NCBI GenBank assembly: GCA_003228685.1
Contig: QIFC01000009.1
Coordinates: 1 to 43,008, forward strand
Direction: 5' to 3'
Source: Chloroflexota bacterium
GTDB taxonomy: Bacteria > Chloroflexota > Dehalococcoidia > DSTF01 > RBG-16-68-14
DNA: 43,008 bases
The notes under the pieces were generated by a model. It did no database searches. It saw only the letters and a program-made list of their open reading frames with translations, and was not told the DNA's origin. Positions 31,662 to 39,770 of this stretch are shown one piece after another (positions within the stretch are counted from its first letter, which is position 1; every line of letters starts with the position of its first letter). The position numbers and the translations under genes are program-made.

Positions 31662-32258
31662 TTAAGCATAACGCTCCTCGTTCCAGGGGTCGCCCCGGTT
31701 GTGATAGCCGTACTGCTCCCAGAACCCCGGGCTGTCCTGATCGACGAACTGGATGCCGCGCACCCATTTCGCGCTCTTCCAGAAGTAGAGATGCGGTACG
31801 ACCAGCCGGCACGGTCCGCCGTGCTCAGTGGCCAACGGTTCGCCGTTGTGATGGTGGGCAAACATCACTTTGTCGGCCATCAGGTCATCCAGCGAGAGGT
31901 TCGTGGTGTAGCCACCGTAGCAGTGCACCATCACATAGCTGCCCGTGGGCTTGGGCACGATACGCTCCATCAGGTCGCGAAAGGCGACGCCCTCCCAGGT
32001 CGTATCGAGCTTGCTCCAGCCGGTGACGCAGTGGATGTCGGTCGTAATCGTCGTCTGCGGCAGCGCGAGAAACTCATCCCATGTAAAGGACAGCTCCTGC
32101 TCTACGAGACCAACCACCCCGAACTTCCAGTCCTTCGTGTCAGCGTGGGGCGTACCGCCGTAGGTGAGTACAGGGAAGCCATCCGTTACCTTTTGGTTGG
32201 GGGGGACGCGGTCGCCATGCTTCGCCTTGTCCTTGCCGCGCAGGTAGTCGAGCGCCAT
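31662..32258 (-). CDS. sulfite-oxidase-like molybdopterin oxidoreductase (YuiH-like), cytoplasmic
   Basis: The 198-residue protein is the molybdopterin-binding domain of the sulfite oxidase/YedY superfamily. DIHCVTGWSKLDTTWEGV has the Mo-ligand Cys, and VHCYGGYTTNLSLDDL and HGGPCRLVVPHLYFWKSAKWV complete the fold. There is no Tat or Sec signal and no dimerisation domain, matching the short cytoplasmic YuiH-type proteins of unknown substrate. The ribosome site is AAGAGAGG. It is the first gene of a two-gene operon with the siroheme-decarboxylase-like gene. Confidence 0.88.
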   Translation of the reverse strand: MALDYLRGKDKAKHGDRVPPNQKVTDGFPVLTYGGTPHADTKDWKFGVVGLVEQELSFTWDEFLALPQTTITTDIHCVTGWSKLDTTWEGVAFRDLMERIVPKPTGSYVMVHCYGGYTTNLSLDDLMADKVMFAHHHNGEPLATEHGGPCRLVVPHLYFWKSAKWVRGIQFVDQDSPGFWEQYGYHNRGDPWNEERYA

Positions 32259-32337
32259 GTAGCCTCTCTTGAGTTCGTGAATCGATTCTCAAGAGAATGA
32301 TACGGGGGCTACGGGAAGGCAGGCAAGGAAGGTTTGC

Positions 32338-32850
32338 CTAGGTGACGGGAGCGTGTGCGTCCTCAGTAAGGCGCCGAAAGGCAGCCTGGATCAGCGAGTC
32401 GCCGCCAACGCCGTCGTGCGGGAAGGTCGCCACGCCCGCCTGCCAGCGGCCCGTGGTCTGCATCTGGACCTGCATCTCACCCTTGATGCGGAACGCCACG
32501 GTCGTTGCCGGCTGCTGCTCCGCATCGAACAGGATCGCCACGAAGCGCTCTTCATCGATCCGCGCGAATACATCGTACGAGCGCAGGCTGCCCGAGATGA
32601 TCGCGGCAGCCTTGGCAACGAGTTCGTCCGGGATCGTTTCTCCCGGAAGGCCGCGTAGCCGCCAGCAGATGAGAGAGAAGACGCCTTCCCTTCGGGCCGC
32701 ACGCGCCAGTTCCTCGGTCAGGCGTCGCTCCAAGTACCAGAGATGGTGCATCCCAAGCTCATCAAGCAACGATGCTGCGCCTATAGGCGTAGCACGCTGC
32801 GCGACCTCAGCAGAGCGAGAATCTTCCTTAGGCTTTCGCCCGAACACCAT
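32338..32850 (-). CDS. degenerate GGDEF-domain protein
   Basis: The 170-residue protein follows the GGDEF fold (helix YLERRLTEELARAAR, strand FSLICWRLRG, then SLRSYDVFARIDEERFVAIL and GVATFPHDG). The signature GGDEF is replaced by IDEER, and the metal-binding loop of the first strand is changed. It is unlikely to make c-di-GMP and may be a binding or structural remnant. The N-terminal 25 residues are polar without membrane segment. A ribosome site AGGAGA lies seven bases before the ATG. Neighbours do not help. Confidence 0.7.
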   Translation of the reverse strand: MVFGRKPKEDSRSAEVAQRATPIGAASLLDELGMHHLWYLERRLTEELARAARREGVFSLICWRLRGLPGETIPDELVAKAAAIISGSLRSYDVFARIDEERFVAILFDAEQQPATTVAFRIKGEMQVQMQTTGRWQAGVATFPHDGVGGDSLIQAAFRRLTEDAHAPVT

Positions 32851-33060
32851 ATGAGTCTCCTGATAGAAGTATCAACAGGCGGCTGATCTGTCTGAATAGG
32901 GATTCCACCGATCCCAGCATGGCGCGTGTAGCCGAAGGAGTCGCGCCAGAGGCTAGAAGATAGGCTGCGTGGCTTATGTGTTTATCGGATTAACACTGCC
33001 GCAACGTATCAGGGAGGCCCTCGATTGCGGGCGTCCTTGCTACAATCGGGGCGGAATCCC

Positions 33061-34062
33061 ATGCAATACGTGCCATACGGCCCCGAACTGGAAGGCGTTC
33101 CCAACGTCATCGTCGATGGCCTTGCCAACGCGGCCACCGTCCTCGCGCTCAGCCATTGGCCTCGCTCGGCGACGCCTCAAGAGCTAAAGGCGGACACCAG
33201 CGCTGAAATCGTCTTCAACTACCTGCGCTCCCCTGCCGCCGAGGCGCTCAGGGGCGATGCCATGGCCGTCTCCAACAACCACTTCGACATCGATGGTCTG
33301 ATGGGGCTCTGGGCAATGCTCAATCCTGAGGAGGCGCTGGAGCACGTTGAGCTGGTCGTCGCGATAGCGGAGTGTGACGACTTCGAGCGCTGGTCTGGCG
33401 AACACGCGGCGCGGGCCGTCTGCGCGCTCCACGGCCTGGAGCACATGGATTCGTCGCCGCTGCACGAAGGACTTGCCGCAATCGCCGATCCGGTCGAGCG
33501 AACGGCCTACCTCTACAACGAATTGCTTCCTTTCGTGCCCGCGCTTTTGGGTGACGTCGGTTCGTTGGAGGAGTTCTGGCATGATGAATACGAACGCATC
33601 GCCGCCGGGCGACGCCTGTTCGAGGCGGGACGTGTCGGACTGAAGGAGATGCCGGAGCTGGACATGGCTGTGTTCACGCTGCCTGAGAACGTGCATCCAA
33701 TTGCAGTCAACGAACGGACGCAGTGTTCGCGCGTGGCCTTGGTGATCGACGAGTTTCGCTATCTCGTGCGGTATCGCTACGAGTCCTGGGTCGAGTACCA
33801 GAGCCGCGAGTTCCCGCCTCGCATTGACCTCGGCCCCTTTGCTGACTTTCTGCAGACGTTCGAAGGCAACGCCGGTTACTGGAAGGCGGATGACGTCGCA
33901 AGCATCGTGCCGCTACTCCGGCTGCAGGACGAAGACGAGGAGATCGCCGCCAGCTCGATAACGCCCGGCCTGTTTGTGAATTTCTTGGCGCAGTTCCTGG
34001 CCGACAACGCGGAGAACGAGTCTCTGCTCTGGTCACCAGCCGCCGCGGACATGGGGACATAG
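33061..34062 (+). CDS. conserved protein, possibly DUF6687 family
   Basis: The 333-residue protein begins MQYVPYGPELEGVPNVIVDGLAN and has LSHWPRSATPQELKADTSAEIVFNYL and NNHFDIDGLMGLW, a layout I recall from proteins called DUF6687; this is unverified. The His/Asp-rich FDIDG segment hints at a metal site. There is no signal peptide. ATG at 33061 was chosen over a TTG 36 bases upstream, because homologous reading seems to start here. A TACAAT box at 33041-33046 would place the transcript start only a few bases before the ATG. The HIT gene follows after 12 bases. Confidence 0.65.
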   Translation: MQYVPYGPELEGVPNVIVDGLANAATVLALSHWPRSATPQELKADTSAEIVFNYLRSPAAEALRGDAMAVSNNHFDIDGLMGLWAMLNPEEALEHVELVVAIAECDDFERWSGEHAARAVCALHGLEHMDSSPLHEGLAAIADPVERTAYLYNELLPFVPALLGDVGSLEEFWHDEYERIAAGRRLFEAGRVGLKEMPELDMAVFTLPENVHPIAVNERTQCSRVALVIDEFRYLVRYRYESWVEYQSREFPPRIDLGPFADFLQTFEGNAGYWKADDVASIVPLLRLQDEDEEIAASSITPGLFVNFLAQFLADNAENESLLWSPAAADMGT

Positions 34063-34074
34063 GCGGGCGACTGA

Positions 34075-34500
34075 GTGTCTGAGGAGTGCATCTTCTGCCA
34101 GATCGTCGCCGGTGAGGCCGAGGCCAGCGTCGCATACGAGGACGAGGCGACGCTGGCCTTCATGGATCTCAGGCAGTTTCAGGCTGGCCACACGCTGATC
34201 GTCCCTAAACGCCACGTGCGCGACATCTATGAACTTGATAAGAAGACCGGCAGCGCGCTCATGGCGGCGATCTCACGAGTTGCGGAAGGCGTGCGGGAGG
34301 CGGTCCGGCCTCACGGCATCACTATCTGGCAATCGAACGGCGCACCGTGGCAGGAAGTGTTTCACCTGCACTTCCACGTGCTACCCCGATGGCGGGAGGA
34401 TGGACTTCTGCGGTTCAGGCCGCCGCGCAGGAAGCGACCCGCCCGCTCCGATCTAGACGATCAAGCCGTGAGGATTCGAGCCGCGCTGGGCGGCGACTAG
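34075..34500 (+). CDS. HIT-family nucleotide-binding protein
   Basis: The 141-residue protein starts at GTG and has the histidine triad HLHFH (97-101), an N-terminal CIFC (C5, C8) zinc motif and the GHTLIVPKRH strand (38-47). HIT proteins hydrolyse phosphoramidates or dinucleoside polyphosphates such as AMP-lysine or Ap4A. The tail after residue 108 is Arg/Pro-rich. It is probably co-transcribed with the preceding gene. Its stop codon is shared with the start of a direct repeat described separately. Confidence 0.9.
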   Translation: MSEECIFCQIVAGEAEASVAYEDEATLAFMDLRQFQAGHTLIVPKRHVRDIYELDKKTGSALMAAISRVAEGVREAVRPHGITIWQSNGAPWQEVFHLHFHVLPRWREDGLLRFRPPRRKRPARSDLDDQAVRIRAALGGD

Positions 34501-34539
34501 CCGCCAGAGAAGCGCCTGATGTCGACCACGGCGCGCTCG
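34497..34539 (-). pseudogene. orphan 3' tail of the FlK-like thioesterase gene
   Basis: Bases 34498-34539 match 36632-36673 at 41 of 42 positions, in the same orientation. In frame they give ERAVVDIRRFSGG and a stop (TAG here, TAA in the intact gene). The only in-frame difference is a synonymous Ser codon. Homology stops just before the stop codon of the glycosyltransferase gene. The tail overlaps the stop of the HIT gene. Confidence 0.85.
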
Positions 34540-34545
34540 CGCGAC

Positions 34546-36423
34546 CTAGCACTCATCGCTGATCGCCCGCTCAAGTTGCTCGAGTTCTTCCACCGGCACT
34601 TCGGCGGCAAGTAGCTGGCTCAACGTTTCCTTTAGCCGTTCGCAGCGAAGGTCGATGGGTTCAGGGGGCGTGCCGGTACCGGGCAGGTGGTACGCACGTA
34701 GGATCGTCGCGCCGTGTTCGTCTGCCTCCTCGAATAGGCCGCCGCCGGGGAAGCGACTGCTCACGAGTTCAAACTGATCCAGATAGCCGCCAATAAACAC
34801 ATGCGCCGCCCAGCTCTCTCGAACAGGGAGTCTCTCCAAGCTCGGGATAGAGAACTCGTCGGACAGGTCGACTCCCTGTTTCCCGGGCGCAAGATAGCGG
34901 CGAATCTCATACTCGAATGACCAGTCTTCCGAGTAGAAATAGACAAGCGTGCCGGTTGGCAAGTCGTCGATGTATCTTGAGGCCTGAACGAGATCTCTGC
35001 CGAAGACAGCCGCTGATCGTGGGTCATCCGCGAAGTTACTGAAGTAGCTGTGCGTGCTGACGGCGAATACGGCGGCGATGCAGCTGATCGTCACGGCGTA
35101 GGCGACGACTCGCACGTGTCCACGAACGGTCTCCCGCTCGTTCAGCGCGATGAGAATCGCGAGGCCGGGCACCAGGATGACAGGGAGGATCCATGCTAAC
35201 GGACCCTGAAGGTAGCCCGTGATGCCAAGCAGCAATACGATGGCGAGCGAACCAACCGCCACGGCGTACCCTACGATCCGCGCCCTGGCCTTGTCTGTTG
35301 TCCACTCAATGAGCGCAGCAAGGGGTAGCGCCGCCAGCAGAGGCAAAAACGGCAGCACACCTATGGCCCTTCGAGACGTACCGCGAGAGAACGTGAGGAT
35401 TCCCGGTAGTGTCAGCAGGACCACCATCATGAGGCAGAAGAAGAGACCGGGATGCCTCCAGCGGCGCAAGGCGAACAGGATGCCAAGGCCGAGCAGCGCG
35501 GCCGTTACTGGGTCCAACATTGGGCCAACGCCACTACCGTCAGTGTCGTCGAATTTGGAATCGAAGACTGTGTACCTGACGAAGTCGCGTCCAGAGTCGA
35601 GCAGGACGTCCAACTTCCCTATGTAGCCGCTGTTTTCGTAGCGGTAGTCATTGAAGATGGCGGTGTCTTTGGGGTACTCAAAGTAGCGATCGCTGTGTTG
35701 CATCGCGAATCGGAACATTGGTAAGACCAGCAACAGGGCCACGACAGCGGCGAGCCCCAGTTGTCCCAGGAGGCGGCGGCTCACCTGGCTCCGATTTGTC
35801 GCCAGCCAGTAGACCATGAAGATCGCGATACTGATTGCGAAGTACGGGTAGGAACTGTACGTATAGACACCGAGCCCCAGAACTGCCCCCGTGAGCAGAA
35901 AGAGCCACCAGCGCCGCCGCTTCAGGCTGCTGAAGAGCAGGATCGCCACCACTACCTGGAACAGGACCATCGAGACAGGCGGCAGGGCGATGCGGCTGAA
36001 GAAGAGGTGCCATTCCGAGAATGCGAGGAGTGGCAGGGCGATGAGGGCGACGGTGCGGCCAGCCACCATCCTGTAGAAGACGTAGGCGAGCGGCAAGGTG
36101 GCGGCGCCCAACAAGGCCATCGCGAGCCGAATGACGAAGATGTTGTTGTCGAACAGCCAAACCAGGCCCGCGGTCCAATACTCCGCCCCGGCAGGCTGGC
36201 CCAGTCCGTGCTGCAGGTCGAACACACCGATCCAACCGAACTGCAAGATATCGCCGGCTCGAAGCCCCGTGGATGCTTCGTCGCCGTGCAGCCCAGGTGG
36301 GATACTGTCGAGTTGCCAGACTCGCAGGAAGAGCCCGGCGGCAGTGACCAACGCTACACCAAGGAACTCATATCGGACGTGCGCGGCGGCGCGCAACCAC
36401 CGGGAAGCGGACGCCATCAGCAT
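34546..36423 (-). CDS. GT-C glycosyltransferase-like membrane protein (ArnT/PMT, GT39-like)
   Basis: The 625-residue protein has about 11-12 hydrophobic helices and the GT-C hallmark in the first outer loop, PPGLHGDEASTGLRAG (Asp/Glu near residue 48). A soluble outer C-terminal domain follows after about residue 455. Such proteins use polyprenyl-phosphate sugars to glycosylate lipids or proteins outside the membrane. The start was placed at the ATG preceded by AAAGGCGG (36423), because the longer frame adds a non-family stretch. It lies between the thioesterase gene and an orphan copy of that gene's tail, so it looks like an inserted accessory gene. Confidence 0.85.
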   Translation of the reverse strand: MLMASASRWLRAAAHVRYEFLGVALVTAAGLFLRVWQLDSIPPGLHGDEASTGLRAGDILQFGWIGVFDLQHGLGQPAGAEYWTAGLVWLFDNNIFVIRLAMALLGAATLPLAYVFYRMVAGRTVALIALPLLAFSEWHLFFSRIALPPVSMVLFQVVVAILLFSSLKRRRWWLFLLTGAVLGLGVYTYSSYPYFAISIAIFMVYWLATNRSQVSRRLLGQLGLAAVVALLLVLPMFRFAMQHSDRYFEYPKDTAIFNDYRYENSGYIGKLDVLLDSGRDFVRYTVFDSKFDDTDGSGVGPMLDPVTAALLGLGILFALRRWRHPGLFFCLMMVVLLTLPGILTFSRGTSRRAIGVLPFLPLLAALPLAALIEWTTDKARARIVGYAVAVGSLAIVLLLGITGYLQGPLAWILPVILVPGLAILIALNERETVRGHVRVVAYAVTISCIAAVFAVSTHSYFSNFADDPRSAAVFGRDLVQASRYIDDLPTGTLVYFYSEDWSFEYEIRRYLAPGKQGVDLSDEFSIPSLERLPVRESWAAHVFIGGYLDQFELVSSRFPGGGLFEEADEHGATILRAYHLPGTGTPPEPIDLRCERLKETLSQLLAAEVPVEELEQLERAISDEC

Positions 36424-36630
36424 TACGCGGCCGCCTTTGTTGGATCCACACAATGAGAATATAGGTGCGAGTCTTGTGGCGCTATCGCCACTTCCGCACA
36501 CGGCGTCGAGCCAGGAGTGCTCTTGAAGGCGCCGAATCAGGCGCTAACGCAGTTCTTGGGCGAACATGCCGAGACCGAGTCACGGCGCTGGCCGCCCCGC
36601 CACCGCGCACATGGAACCTCAGTCTGATGG

Positions 36631-37011
36631 TTAGCCGCCGGAGAAGCGCCTGATGTCGACCACGGCGCGCTCGTGGACGCCCTCGCCGATCTTGACGCCG
36701 TCCTCGCTCGTGCACTCGACGTCGAACGTGTATTTGCGGCCATCGACCTTCTTCAATGTGGCGTTCGCGGTCACCTTCTTGCCAACCGGGGTTGGCGCGA
36801 GGTGATAGACGTCGACGTGGTAGCCGACGGACTGCTCCCCCGGCTCGAAGTACTTGCTCATTAGCCCGAGGCAGGTGCCCTCGATGAGCTGGATCATCGC
36901 GGGCGTCGAGAACATGGATGGGGCGTCCGGCCCCAGGTGCGTGATGCCCATCTTCGGGGTCGTGGTAATCGTCAACTCCGAGCTTACGCCGGGCTCAAGT
37001 CCTTCCTTCAA
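36631..37011 (-). CDS. fluoroacetyl-CoA-thioesterase-like hotdog protein (FlK-like)
   Basis: The 126-residue protein has the hotdog layout of FlK-like thioesterases: PSMFSTPAMIQLIEGTC (Thr and Glu of the catalytic set), GYHVDVYHLAPTPVGKKV (His) and a final ERAVVDIRRF strand. FlK itself hydrolyses fluoroacetyl-CoA; general relatives cleave other acyl-CoAs, and the substrate here is unknown. TTG at 37011 was chosen because it gives the family length and has AGGT upstream; a longer frame adds 34 non-homologous residues. Its last 42 bases are duplicated at 34498-34539, beyond the glycosyltransferase gene. Confidence 0.8.
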   Translation of the reverse strand: MKEGLEPGVSSELTITTTPKMGITHLGPDAPSMFSTPAMIQLIEGTCLGLMSKYFEPGEQSVGYHVDVYHLAPTPVGKKVTANATLKKVDGRKYTFDVECTSEDGVKIGEGVHERAVVDIRRFSGG

Positions 37012-37508
37012 AACTGACCTCGCTTCGTATCTGTCGTAGCTACGGCATCGTAGCACACGGCTACGGCCATAGGCAGTAGCTTCGCAGAAAGCAGCGGGCG
37101 CCCAGCGCTCCAAGCCTCGCAGGCAGGCATCGCTGTGCCCTGCAGATAGGTGGCTACGTCAAGGCCAAGCGACTCGCGGGGAATAAGGAAGGGCAGGAGC
37201 CGCCTTTCCGGTAGTCGCTGAGGCTGCTTGACTGCCTCGGTGGGGGTTCCTCTCTGCCCTGGGAAGGTGCGAGGAATAACGGTGCGGCTACCCTGTTGCC
37301 TCTCCTGTCCTTCTCAACTCCCAGATTACGCTTGGAGCCTCTTCCTGCCTAGAGCCGAACAGCCCAATTCAACGCCTTTTCTATCCATCGCTCATGTCCA
37401 AGCCACGTAACACGGACGGACGGTGAGATTGCTGCTCGGTTTACCGCTTGTGGTCGGCTTCGCTTCTGCTGTGTGGCAGCGCGAGAGCGAGGCCGGACGG
37501 ACAGGCCC
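37012..37508. other. 497-bp intergenic region without a supported gene
   Basis: No convincing coding frame was found. A 6-bp hairpin GCTACG-GCAT-CGTAGC lies at 37039-37054 in the leader of the thioesterase gene. I compared the region with tmRNA, RNase P and SRP RNA signatures and saw none. It separates the thioesterase and mtnA genes, both on the minus strand. Confidence 0.5.
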
Positions 37509-38540
37509 CTAGCGCATCATCTCGCTGAGCGCGCTCGCGTAGGGAGGGCGCGCAATGCCCCGCTCCGTGATGATCGCGGCAATCAGCTCGTGCGGCGTGA
37601 CGTCGAACGCCGGGTTCGCGACGTCCACGTCCGGCGGCGCGATGCGCCTTCCGCCGGGCGCCGTCACCTCTTCGGCGGCTCGCTCCTCGATCACAATGCT
37701 GTCGCCGGTGAGGAGCGTCATGTCGATCGTGCTCGTCGGCGCGGCCACGTAGAACGGCACGCCATGCTCACGCGCCAGCACCGCCACGTTGTAGGTGCCG
37801 ATCTTGTTCGCGGTGTCTCCGTTCGCCGCGATGCGGTCCGCCCCCACGACCACCAGGTCGGTCGCGCCCCGGCGCAACAGCGGCCCGACGGCGCCATCGA
37901 CGATCAGGGTGCACTCGATCCCATCCCGCAGCAGCTCCCATGCGGTGAGGCGCGCTCCCTGCGATAAGGGCCGGGTCTCCGTCGCGACCACGCTGACTTG
38001 CTTGCCGGCCTCGGCGGCGGCGCGCACGATGCCGAGCGCCGTGCCATAGCCGGCCGTGGCCAGCGCTCCGGCGTTGCAGTGCGTGAGAAACGTCGCGCGC
38101 TCCGGAACCAGCTCCAGCGCATGGCGTCCCAGCGCTCTGTTCCCCTCGATGTCCTCTCGTTGGATCGCCTGCGCCTCACGCAGGACGCTCGTCCGCGCCG
38201 ACTCGACGTCGCTCGCGTCTTCCGCCGCCGCAAGCGTGCGCTTGACCGCCCAGGAGAGGTTGGCGCCCGTGGGGCGCGTGGCGATCAGCTCCTCTGCAGC
38301 CCTGCGTAGCTCCCGCAGCAGCGTCTCGCAGTCCGTCGCTTCGCTCGTGAGGGCGGCGAGCGCGAGCCCGAACGCGCCCGCCACGCCGATCGCCGGCGCA
38401 CCGCGCACCCGCATTGAGTTGATCGCCTCGGCTACTTGAGTGTGGTCCGTCAGCTCCAGCCAGACCTCATCGTTGGGCAGCTGTGTCTGGTCGAGGAGGC
38501 GGAGGCGGCCCCCCTCCCAGGCGAGCGGCTCTATGGACAT
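37509..38540 (-). CDS. mtnA: S-methyl-5-thioribose-1-phosphate isomerase
   Basis: The 343-residue protein has the MtnA signatures THCNAGALATAGYGTALG (catalytic Cys near residue 154), ETRPLSQGARLTAWEL and VVGADRIAANGDTANKIGTY (catalytic Asp). It converts methylthioribose-1-phosphate to methylthioribulose-1-phosphate in methionine salvage. It resembles the eIF2B-alpha fold but the two motifs are specific. The frame starts at MSIEPLAWEGG. It lies downstream of tRNA-Ala on the same strand. No SAM riboswitch was recognised upstream. Confidence 0.93.
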   Translation of the reverse strand: MSIEPLAWEGGRLRLLDQTQLPNDEVWLELTDHTQVAEAINSMRVRGAPAIGVAGAFGLALAALTSEATDCETLLRELRRAAEELIATRPTGANLSWAVKRTLAAAEDASDVESARTSVLREAQAIQREDIEGNRALGRHALELVPERATFLTHCNAGALATAGYGTALGIVRAAAEAGKQVSVVATETRPLSQGARLTAWELLRDGIECTLIVDGAVGPLLRRGATDLVVVGADRIAANGDTANKIGTYNVAVLAREHGVPFYVAAPTSTIDMTLLTGDSIVIEERAAEEVTAPGGRRIAPPDVDVANPAFDVTPHELIAAIITERGIARPPYASALSEMMR

Positions 38541-38643
38541 GACGCGTGGCGAGATGACGTGTCGGACGTGGGTCCAGGCGCGATGAGCCGCACGCTCACG
38601 CGTGGCGGCCGGCCGGTCCAGGCCTGATGGCCGGAGTGATGGT

Positions 38644-38719
38644 TGGTGGAGATAGAGGGACTCGAACCCTCGACCTCTGCATTGCGAACGCAGCGCTCTC
38701 CCAACTGAGCTATATCCCC
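38644..38719 (-). tRNA. tRNA-Ala (anticodon CGC)
   Basis: The minus strand reads GGGGATA-TA-GCTC...GAGC-G-CTGCG-TTCGCAA-TGCAG-AGGTC-GAGGG-TTCGAGT-CCCTC-TATCTCC-A-CCA. All four arms pair, the acceptor has the G3-U70 pair that specifies alanine, the anticodon is CGC, and CCA is encoded. Confidence 0.95.
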
Positions 38720-38727
38720 ACTGAGTA

Positions 38728-38757
38728 AGTATAGGAACGCTCGAGAAACGAGCGCAA
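38728..38757 (-). promoter_or_regulatory. promoter of tRNA-Ala
   Basis: On the minus strand TTGCGC (38752-38757) and TATACT (38728-38733) are 18 bases apart. The -10 box ends eight bases before the first base of the tRNA. Confidence 0.65.
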
Positions 38758-38768
38758 GAAAGAGAGGA

Positions 38769-38823
38769 GCGCGCGAGAGCCTGGACGGCTGGTGGCGGGG
38801 GAAGTGCCAGACTCTCGCTGCGC
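38769..38823. other. long stem-loop between tRNA-Ala and the structured element
   Basis: GCGC plus GCGAGAG (38769-38779) pairs with CTCTCGC plus GCGC (38812-38823) with one bulged base. An inner pairing TGGC/GCCA is possible. It is upstream of the tRNA promoter on the minus strand. Confidence 0.5.
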
Positions 38824-38899
38824 GAAACGGGACACGTAGCCTATACGCGTCTCTCTAGTCCAACAATCGACCCTGCCTACAGGATCTGAACACCAGGAG

Positions 38900-39013
38900 C
38901 AAAGAAAAGGGCCGGCTCGAGAGCCGACCCTTTAAGTCGCAGTCCTTGCGCAATGCCTCACAGGCGGCCCCGCTTCCGCCTGGGAGAACTCCACCTTCGT
39001 TTCCAAAGGGTGG
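38900..39013 (-). ncRNA. candidate structured small RNA ending in an intrinsic terminator
   Basis: Read on the minus strand, four hairpins follow one another. The first is CCACC(C)TT/AAGGTGG at 38991-39013. The second is CAGGCGG/CCGCCTG at 38961-38982. The third is CGCA/TGCG at 38938-38950. The last is a 12-bp hairpin with one mismatch at 38906-38933, followed by TTTTCTTT. The terminal hairpin with a U-run is the best intrinsic terminator in the window. No protein gene on this strand lies upstream of it (a plus-strand cupredoxin gene begins at 39130). The family is not recognised. Confidence 0.5.
38906..38933 (-). terminator. intrinsic terminator (minus strand)
   Basis: AAAGGGTCGGCT / AGCCGGCCCTTT (minus strand, one mismatch) with a 4-nt loop, followed by TTTTCTTT. 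On the plus strand the T-run is only three bases. Confidence 0.7.
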
Positions 39014-39129
39014 GGCGTCCTACCCAATGACGAGTTAGCGGTGAGTATGAGCCAGTTCACGTTCAGCCGCCACATAAACTGATACGATTTCGCGTGTTCG
39101 TAAGGTACAACAGCTTGTAGGGAGGCATC

Positions 39130-39735
39130 ATGAACACACCTATTCGGCTGCTCGTTTCGCTGGCAGCATTCCTGTTACTGGCCGGAGTCCTGCTCGCAAC
39201 CGCCGGCTCCGCGGGCGCACAAGCGGCGCATAATGTCCCCGTCGGCGACCTGTGGTTCTGCGATTCGGCAAACCAGAATGGCGTCTGCAGCACAGAAATC
39301 AGCGTTGGGGACACCGTCATCTGGGACTTCGGCAGCGCCTCGCTGCCGCATACCACGAGCAACTGCGGCGCCTCCTGCGACAGCGCCGACGGCTCGCTGT
39401 GGGACTCCGGGACCATCAACGACGGCTCGACGTTCCAGTTCACCTTCAGCGAGGAGGGCACATACCTCTACCGTTGCGACATCCATCCGGCCCAAATGCA
39501 GGGCCAGATCGTCGTCACGGGCACGGCACAAGAGCCGGAGCCTACCGACGCGCCGGACAATGACACGGATGACGTTGACGGCGCTCAGCCGGAGATCGTC
39601 GCGGCGCCGTCCGCCGGGACGGGCCCAGGATCTTCGAGCGCGATCTCCGCGTGGTACGTGGCAGGCCTCGCGATGACAGGGCTGCTGTTGGTGAGTGCCG
39701 GGCTTGCGCTTGTGGGTGCGCGGAGGCGGGTCTGA
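39130..39735 (+). CDS. membrane-anchored cupredoxin (plastocyanin-like)
   Basis: The 201-residue product has a signal peptide (hydrophobic residues about 6-25, cleavage near AGA/QAA). A single cupredoxin domain follows with the type 1 copper set H74 (LPHTT), C116, H119 and M123 (YRCDIHPAQM). A Pro/Asp/Thr-rich stalk (about 131-170) and a C-terminal membrane helix ending in GARRRV complete it. It should carry electrons on the outer membrane face. The ribosome site TAGGGAGG is strong. No partner oxidase is nearby. A divergent structured RNA region precedes it. Confidence 0.9.
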   Translation: MNTPIRLLVSLAAFLLLAGVLLATAGSAGAQAAHNVPVGDLWFCDSANQNGVCSTEISVGDTVIWDFGSASLPHTTSNCGASCDSADGSLWDSGTINDGSTFQFTFSEEGTYLYRCDIHPAQMQGQIVVTGTAQEPEPTDAPDNDTDDVDGAQPEIVAAPSAGTGPGSSSAISAWYVAGLAMTGLLLVSAGLALVGARRRV

Positions 39736-39770
39736 GCCAGACCCGGGGCTGAGCCAGTTTCAGGGTTGAG

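Noticed and set aside
37012-37508. tmRNA, RNase P RNA or SRP RNA in the gap
   Set aside because: I looked for their conserved cores on both strands and found none.
38720-39013. SAM riboswitch controlling mtnA
   Set aside because: None of the conserved SAM-I, SAM-II or SAM-IV core patterns was seen, and a complete tRNA gene with its own promoter lies in between.
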